Shown: piece by piece, positions 30,815-34,799 of the stretch
Layout of the letters: each line of letters opens with the position of its first letter
Position numbering within the stretch: position 1 is the stretch's first letter
Assembly (NCBI GenBank): GCA_030057655.1
Contig: JASGUQ010000025.1
Coordinates: 1-34,799, forward strand
Direction: 5' to 3'
DNA length: 34,799 nt
Source of the DNA: Bacillota bacterium
GTDB taxonomy: Bacteria > Bacillota > Clostridia > Christensenellales > Aristaeellaceae
Position numbers and translations under genes: made by a program
Notes under the pieces: model-generated
Database searches by the model: none
Seen by the model: the letters and a program-made list of their open reading frames with translations, nothing else
What the model was told of the DNA's origin: nothing

Positions 30815-31998
30815 TGCGCGTTGGTTCGTTTGTCATAGGCTTCCCACAGCGGGGCAAACACGCTGACCGCGTACTCGTGCTCCTGAAGGGTCTTGGAAAA
30901 ATGGAGCTCGCCCGTGTTGGGATCCTTGGAACAGAAATACAGGTAGCCTTCGGCCATCAATTGCTCATCCGGATAAAGTGCTGCCATGATGGCGGCTGGC
31001 GAGGGGCTGCAGATCGGTCCGGGCGGCAAGCCTTTGTGGATGTAGGTATTGAAAGGCGATTGCAGCTTGAGCTCTTCACCGGTCAGAGCCATGCGATTGG
31101 TGCCGGAGATGTATTTGATGGTCACATCGCTTCCCAAAGCCATGTTCTTCTTCAGCCTGCCGTGGAAAACAGCGGAGACCTTTGAAAAATCTACGGTTTT
31201 GGCTTCTTTTTCGATCAGGGAAGCCAGTGTGATGACCTGATCCATCGTCATGCCAAGTTCTTCTGTCCTGGCATGCAGCGGCTCTTTATAGACCGCTTCT
31301 GTCTGGGAAAGCAATTTTTTGATGATGTCGTCCACGCTGGCATCCGTGTACACCTCGTAGGTGTCCGGCGCAAGATAGCCTTCCAAGGTATACTTGCGCA
31401 AAGGCGCGGTGCCTGAGGCAAGGACATCCGAAATATAGTAGTATGCTGAGAACTCAGCGCCTGACTTTGCCTTTTGCAAGAATAATTCCTTGTCCTTGAT
31501 GATGCCTTCCTTGATAAAATAGTCGGCGATGTTCTCAACCGTCCAGCCAGGAATGATGGTGATGCTCCTGACGATCGGCTTGCCGTCCCCGGAGGTCAAC
31601 TGCTCCGCGATCTGGTTGATGGTCATGGAACGGGAAAGGGTATAATTGCCCGCCTGGATCTTTTGTCCGAAGCCCATGAAGTCCGCAAGGTACTTGAACA
31701 CGGAACGGTTTCTGATGAGGTTCTGGTTTTGAAGGTTGTTGGAGACCCGGGTCAAACTATCCCCCGCCTCAACCACAAAGGTTACCGGCGTGTCGTCATT
31801 TTTATCGACAGGATCAATGTAAATTTCGCTAACCTTTCCCCATCCATAGGACACCAGCCCAATCAGAAGCAACAGCGCGCAGGCAAAGATCAGTACAGGC
31901 CGGACAAGATGCCACAGCCAACTGTACCAGTACAAACCGTATTCGCGCTCCTCTATAAGCGTCTCCCGGGTATATTCTTTCCTGCGGTTTAATTTCAT
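30811..31998 (-). CDS. mltG: endolytic transglycosylase MltG
   Basis: Membrane-bound lytic transglycosylase that cuts nascent peptidoglycan strands and sets glycan length. It has 395 residues. A cytosolic N-terminal segment is followed by one membrane helix (about 34-51), then a LysM-like region (FVVEAGDSLTRVSNNLQNQNLI) and the YceG catalytic domain. The catalytic Glu is expected in ITLASLIEKEA; SPFNTYIHKGLPPGPICSPSPAAIMAAL is the family's hallmark. It starts three bases after the ylbF-like stop with a weak Shine-Dalgarno (TGGAA), so the two are coupled. The endonuclease IV-like gene follows with a 4-base overlap. Confidence 0.94.
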   Translation of the reverse strand: MKLNRRKEYTRETLIEEREYGLYWYSWLWHLVRPVLIFACALLLLIGLVSYGWGKVSEIYIDPVDKNDDTPVTFVVEAGDSLTRVSNNLQNQNLIRNRSVFKYLADFMGFGQKIQAGNYTLSRSMTINQIAEQLTSGDGKPIVRSITIIPGWTVENIADYFIKEGIIKDKELFLQKAKSGAEFSAYYYISDVLASGTAPLRKYTLEGYLAPDTYEVYTDASVDDIIKKLLSQTEAVYKEPLHARTEELGMTMDQVITLASLIEKEAKTVDFSKVSAVFHGRLKKNMALGSDVTIKYISGTNRMALTGEELKLQSPFNTYIHKGLPPGPICSPSPAAIMAALYPDEQLMAEGYLYFCSKDPNTGELHFSKTLQEHEYAVSVFAPLWEAYDKRTNAQ

Positions 31999-32001
31999 GG
32001 T

Positions 32002-32349
32002 TTATTCCAAACCGGGCAGATCCAGCTGAATGCCGGATGCTTTTGAAATGATGTTGTAGATGTCAGCCAAGGCCTGCTGCAAACGCATCTCTGCCAGCAG
32101 GAAGGCAGAGGTATCCGTGCCCTGGTAGAGCAGGCTTGAAATGGACTGGAAGCGCTGCATATCCTCACTGGGCACAGACCTGGATGACATTGCGGCCATC
32201 TGAACCACCATCTGAAGGCGCCTGTATTCTTTCAGCAGCGCGCGGGTGGTTTCGCTCTCTTCTACAATCTCTTTTAAGCGCCTGTATTCCCTCACTTCGG
32301 CGGATTCGCTGATCTGCTTAGCAAGCGCGTGCGCCAAATCATAATTCAT
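32002..32349 (-). CDS. YlbF/YmcA family protein
   Basis: A small helical protein of 115 residues, resembling YlbF and YmcA of Bacillus subtilis. Those form the Y-complex that modulates RNase Y-dependent mRNA maturation. Here it sits directly after the RNase J gene, which would fit an RNA-decay role (inference). The sequence is rich in heptad-like Leu/Ala and charged residues (LAHALAKQISESAEVREYRRLKEIVEES). The ribosome binding site GGAAGG lies about eight bases before the ATG. It is the first gene of a ylbF-mltG-endonuclease IV-like unit and probably uses a promoter inside the end of rnj. Confidence 0.82.
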   Translation of the reverse strand: MNYDLAHALAKQISESAEVREYRRLKEIVEESETTRALLKEYRRLQMVVQMAAMSSRSVPSEDMQRFQSISSLLYQGTDTSAFLLAEMRLQQALADIYNIISKASGIQLDLPGLE

Positions 32350-32368
32350 GTTTACGCCCTTCCCTGAT

Positions 32369-32413
32369 AAAAATGCCGCGGTACAATGGCCTTTCGGCGA
32401 TGTAACCGCGGCA
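32369..32413 (-). terminator. terminator of rnj, also in the ylbF leader
   Basis: On the minus strand: perfect 9-bp outer stem (32405-32413 with 32374-32382), a bulge and extra inner pairs, then five T (complement of 32369-32373). The predicted ylbF promoter starts transcription just before it, so the hairpin may act as an attenuator. Confidence 0.82.
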
Positions 32414-32418
32414 GGGTA

Positions 32419-32447
32419 ATTTTATCATACTCAGCCCAAATCAACAA
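32419..32447 (-). promoter_or_regulatory. predicted ylbF-mltG promoter overlapping the rnj 3' end
   Basis: On the minus strand: TTGTTG (32442-32447), a 17-base spacer and TAAAAT (32419-32424) preceded by TGA (extended -10). The -35 is poor; the -10 is 5/6. Confidence 0.45.
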
Positions 32448-34095
32448 TCACGGGCAAAATCATCGGGTTGCGCTTGATCTTGTCATTCAGGAAGCGGCGC
32501 AGTTCGTCTTTGATCCGGTTTTTGATCACAGGCCAATCGGAGCCGGTGATCTGGTCATAGGAATCAATGATGTTGCGGACCACCTCGCGGGATTCCTCGA
32601 TAATATCTTCATTCTCTTTGACAAACACGAAGCCGCGGGAAATGATATCAGGTCCGGAAATGAGAACATCATGCGTGCGGTCAAAAGCCATGGCGACAAT
32701 AATGATGCCTTCCTGGCTTAAATGCTTGCGATCCCTTAAAACAACATTGCCGACATCCCCGATGCCCAAACCGTCAATCAGGATGGTGCCTGTGGGCACA
32801 ATTCCATCAATGCTGAGGCTGTCATGGTTCATCGCGATAATCTGGCCGGTTTCAGGCAGAATGATGTTCTCGCGATGGGTTCCCAGCGACTCTGCCAGTT
32901 CAGCGTGCTGCCAGAGCATGCGGTATTCGCCATGGACAGGGATGAAATATTTCGGCTTAACCAGGGCATGCATTAATTTCAATTCTTCCTGGCAGGCGTG
33001 TCCGGACACATGGACCTCTGCCAGCGCTTCGTAGATGACCTCAGCCCCGCAGCGGTAAAGCTGGTTAATGACGCGGGAAACAAAGACCTCATTCCCAGGA
33101 ATCGGAGTGGCTGATATGATGACCTTGTCAGATTGTTTGATTTGCAGTTTCCGGTGCTCCGCGAAAGCCATGCGGGTCAATCCGCTCATGGGTTCACCCT
33201 GGGAGCCGGTGGTCAGAACCAGAATCTGATCATCCCGGTAGCGGTCCAGATCATCCATTTCGATCAAGTTGTCTCTTGGGATGTTCAGGTACCCAAGATC
33301 CATGGCGACGGTGGTGACATTGATCATGCTGCGGCCAATGAAGCAGATCTTTCTGCCATAGTTGATCGCGCAGTCCACCACCTGCTGAACGCGGTGGATG
33401 TTGCTGGCGAACATGGCAATAATGACACGCCCCTGCGCTGTTGAAATTTGCTGGTTGAAGGTTTCTCCAACCTTTCTTTCACTCATTGTATATCCGGGGC
33501 GTTCCACATTGGTGCTGTCGGCCAATAAAGCGAGGCATCCGCGTTCCCCAATTGCAGCCAGGGAGCTTAGGTCCGTAACGTCGCCGGTGGCAGGAGTAAA
33601 GTCGATCTTAAAGTCGCCTGTCGCGACCACTGTGCCGGCGGGGCAGGTGATTGCCAGAGCATAGGCGCCGGCGATGGAATGATTGACGCGGATAAACTGC
33701 ACAGAAAAAGCGCCCAGTTGAATCACATCCCGGGGTTCTACCGCATACGCCTGATACTTGGTGATCCTGTGTTCCTTGAGTTTGTTTTCGATGAGCGCCA
33801 ATGTTAAACCTGACCCATAAATGGGCGCCTGGATCTTATCCAAGACATAGGGTGTCGCGCCAATATGATCCTCATGACCATGCGTAAACACAAAGCCGCG
33901 CACTTTCTCCTTGTTGGCCAAGAGATAGCTGATATCAGGAATCACAAGGTCGATGCCAAGCATATCCTCCTTGGGAAAGATGGACCCGCAGTCCATAACA
34001 ATGATATCTTTCTCATATTCAAAAACAGTAATGTTTTTGCCGATCTCATCGATTCCTCCCAGCGGGATGATCTTCAGTTTTGGTTTTGTTGTCAC
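32431..34095 (-). CDS. rnj: ribonuclease J
   Basis: A metallo-beta-lactamase-fold ribonuclease with 5' exo- and endonuclease activity, central to mRNA decay and rRNA maturation in Bacillota. It has 554 residues from the chosen start. The catalytic HGHEDH motif is at about residues 72-77. LLADSTNVERPGYTMSE, the beta-CASP region (IIAMFASNIHRVQQ, LTTGSQGEPMSGLTRMA) and VHVSGHACQEELKLM with FIPVHGEYRML are all intact. GTG at 34095 is chosen because GGAGGT lies five bases upstream. An ATG four codons earlier (34107) would overlap that Shine-Dalgarno. It is probably co-transcribed with the rseC-like gene 55 bases upstream; a 7-bp hairpin (34129-34145) lies in that gap. Confidence 0.96.
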   Translation of the reverse strand: MTTKPKLKIIPLGGIDEIGKNITVFEYEKDIIVMDCGSIFPKEDMLGIDLVIPDISYLLANKEKVRGFVFTHGHEDHIGATPYVLDKIQAPIYGSGLTLALIENKLKEHRITKYQAYAVEPRDVIQLGAFSVQFIRVNHSIAGAYALAITCPAGTVVATGDFKIDFTPATGDVTDLSSLAAIGERGCLALLADSTNVERPGYTMSERKVGETFNQQISTAQGRVIIAMFASNIHRVQQVVDCAINYGRKICFIGRSMINVTTVAMDLGYLNIPRDNLIEMDDLDRYRDDQILVLTTGSQGEPMSGLTRMAFAEHRKLQIKQSDKVIISATPIPGNEVFVSRVINQLYRCGAEVIYEALAEVHVSGHACQEELKLMHALVKPKYFIPVHGEYRMLWQHAELAESLGTHRENIILPETGQIIAMNHDSLSIDGIVPTGTILIDGLGIGDVGNVVLRDRKHLSQEGIIIVAMAFDRTHDVLISGPDIISRGFVFVKENEDIIEESREVVRNIIDSYDQITGSDWPVIKNRIKDELRRFLNDKIKRNPMILPVIVDLG

Positions 34096-34150
34096 ATTTA
34101 CCTCCATTTGTTTTTAATTGGCTCTGTTAATGGCTTGCAGCCATTTTATT

Positions 34151-34585
34151 TCATACTTTTGTTGGTTCCGGCTCCTCAACTGGTTCCTCATTTTCGTTAA
34201 TGATCCGTATCAGTTTCGGCTGCCATTGCGGAGACTTCGCTGCCTTTTTGTCAATTGCTTTGAGAACAACAAACGCGATACCCATTACAACAAACCCCGA
34301 AAGCATCACAAAGAACTCTCGCTGGAACAGCAAGGTGCCGATCCGCAATCCCAAAAGCAAACCAGCCAAGGGCAAAAAATAACTGATGAATGAAACCTTC
34401 AGCACCTGGGCATCCGGCATATCAACCTCAACCTGATCGCCCACACGCGCTTCACCCTTGATGGTAACTGTGGTGTTGTCCCTGCCGGAACCGCACATAG
34501 AGCAGGACCCGCAGGCCTCAGGCCGCGAAAAACAAACGGATAAATTCTCCCCTTGTTTTTCAATCACCCTTCCAACTCTGATCAT
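34151..34585 (-). CDS. RseC/MucC-like (SoxR-reducing system) membrane protein
   Basis: An integral membrane protein of the RseC/MucC family, 144 residues. An N-terminal CGSCSMCG cluster, as expected for a redox or Fe-S site, precedes a short beta-rich part (VGDQVEVDMPDAQVLKVSF). Two hydrophobic helices follow (about 66-83 and 91-108), then a basic segment and an acidic tail (ENEEPVEEPEPTKV). In proteobacteria relatives work with SoxR reduction or sigma-E control; in clostridia the role is unclear and is often associated with Rnf-like electron transport. The ribosome binding site is GAGGT. It lies between the rRNA operon terminator and rnj. Confidence 0.87.
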   Translation of the reverse strand: MIRVGRVIEKQGENLSVCFSRPEACGSCSMCGSGRDNTTVTIKGEARVGDQVEVDMPDAQVLKVSFISYFLPLAGLLLGLRIGTLLFQREFFVMLSGFVVMGIAFVVLKAIDKKAAKSPQWQPKLIRIINENEEPVEEPEPTKV

Positions 34586-34647
34586 ATTATACCTCGCTGA
34601 AACTTTTTAATAATACCACAGAACTTGTCTGTTGTATACAGTTCATT

Positions 34648-34674
34648 AAAAAACTCCCCGATGCATCGAGGAGT
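34648..34674 (-). terminator. rRNA operon terminator
   Basis: On the minus strand: ten-bp stem (34665-34674 with 34653-34662, one wobble), two-base loop, then six T (complement of 34648-34653). It lies about 10 bases after the 5S gene. Confidence 0.85.
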
Positions 34675-34684
34675 CTTTTTGTTG

Positions 34685-34799
34685 GAGACCGGCGGCGACC
34701 TACTCTCCCGGGCCGTTTCCAGCCAAGTACCATCAGCGCTGAAGGGCTTAACTTCTGTGTTCGGGATGGGTACAGGTGATCCCCTTCGCCATTGCCACC
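34685..34799 (-). rRNA. 5S ribosomal RNA (5' end at window edge)
   Basis: The minus strand reads GGTGGCAATGGCGAAGGGG, then ACCCATCCCGAACACAGAAG, then TTAAGCCCTTCAGCGC and GGGAGAGTAGGTCGCCGCC. These are the conserved 5S loops A-E. The 5' strand of helix I is probably missing a few bases beyond the window. The 3' boundary is approximate. The rest of the rRNA operon would lie outside, upstream on the minus strand. Confidence 0.95.

Overview
The window looks like chromosome from a fermentative, probably anaerobic member of Bacillota, class Clostridia. The grounds are pyruvate phosphate dikinase, RNase J, a YlbF-family protein, strong AGGAGG-type ribosome binding sites, sigma-A-type promoters and sugar importers of Gram-positive style. 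A finer placement cannot be supported. Most of the window is GC-rich (about 58% in a sampled line at 15241). One block, about 22.65-28.3 kb, is clearly AT-rich (38-40% GC in sampled lines).

Layout. 1-7.3 kb: ppdK, an orphan CbxX/CfqX-type AAA ATPase, a small membrane-anchored peptidoglycan-binding protein, a Gph-like HAD phosphatase, and a Na/Pi cotransporter with a PhoU-like tail. 7.35-9.8 kb: a minus-strand pair, malic enzyme followed by a GH109-like Gfo/Idh/MocA protein. 9.9-18.1 kb: a seven-gene plus-strand ketose operon with an RbsA-type ATPase, two permeases, a binding protein, a D-psicose/D-tagatose 3-epimerase, a LyxK-like L-xylulose kinase and a UlaE-like L-xylulose-5-phosphate 3-epimerase. 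18.2-21.3 kb: uxaC, two tRNA-Ser genes under a consensus promoter, a SerB-like HAD phosphatase and rplS.

21.4-29.9 kb is the accessory region. Two unrelated but complete IS30-family elements bracket the AT-rich block. Each element has recognisable terminal inverted repeats and a long direct repeat at its borders (15 bp and 13 bp). The block holds a cytosolic GH127 beta-L-arabinofuranosidase and a convergent CUT1 sugar importer (binding protein and two permeases, no ATPase). 29.9-34.8 kb returns to GC-rich core genes, all on the minus strand: rseC-like, rnj, ylbF-like, mltG and an endonuclease IV-like TIM barrel, preceded by the 3' end of an rRNA operon (5S).

How it may fit together (inference): the importers, GH127, UxaC and the ketose operon point to use of plant cell-wall sugars (L-arabinose, uronic acids, L-ketopentoses). 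GH127 would release L-arabinose, whose isomerase product L-ribulose is a plausible substrate of the 3-epimerase; LyxK and UlaE would then give L-ribulose 5-phosphate. AraA and AraD, needed on either side, are not in the window, and neither is a transcriptional regulator for any of the sugar operons. I saw no CRISPR array, phage module or obvious defence system.
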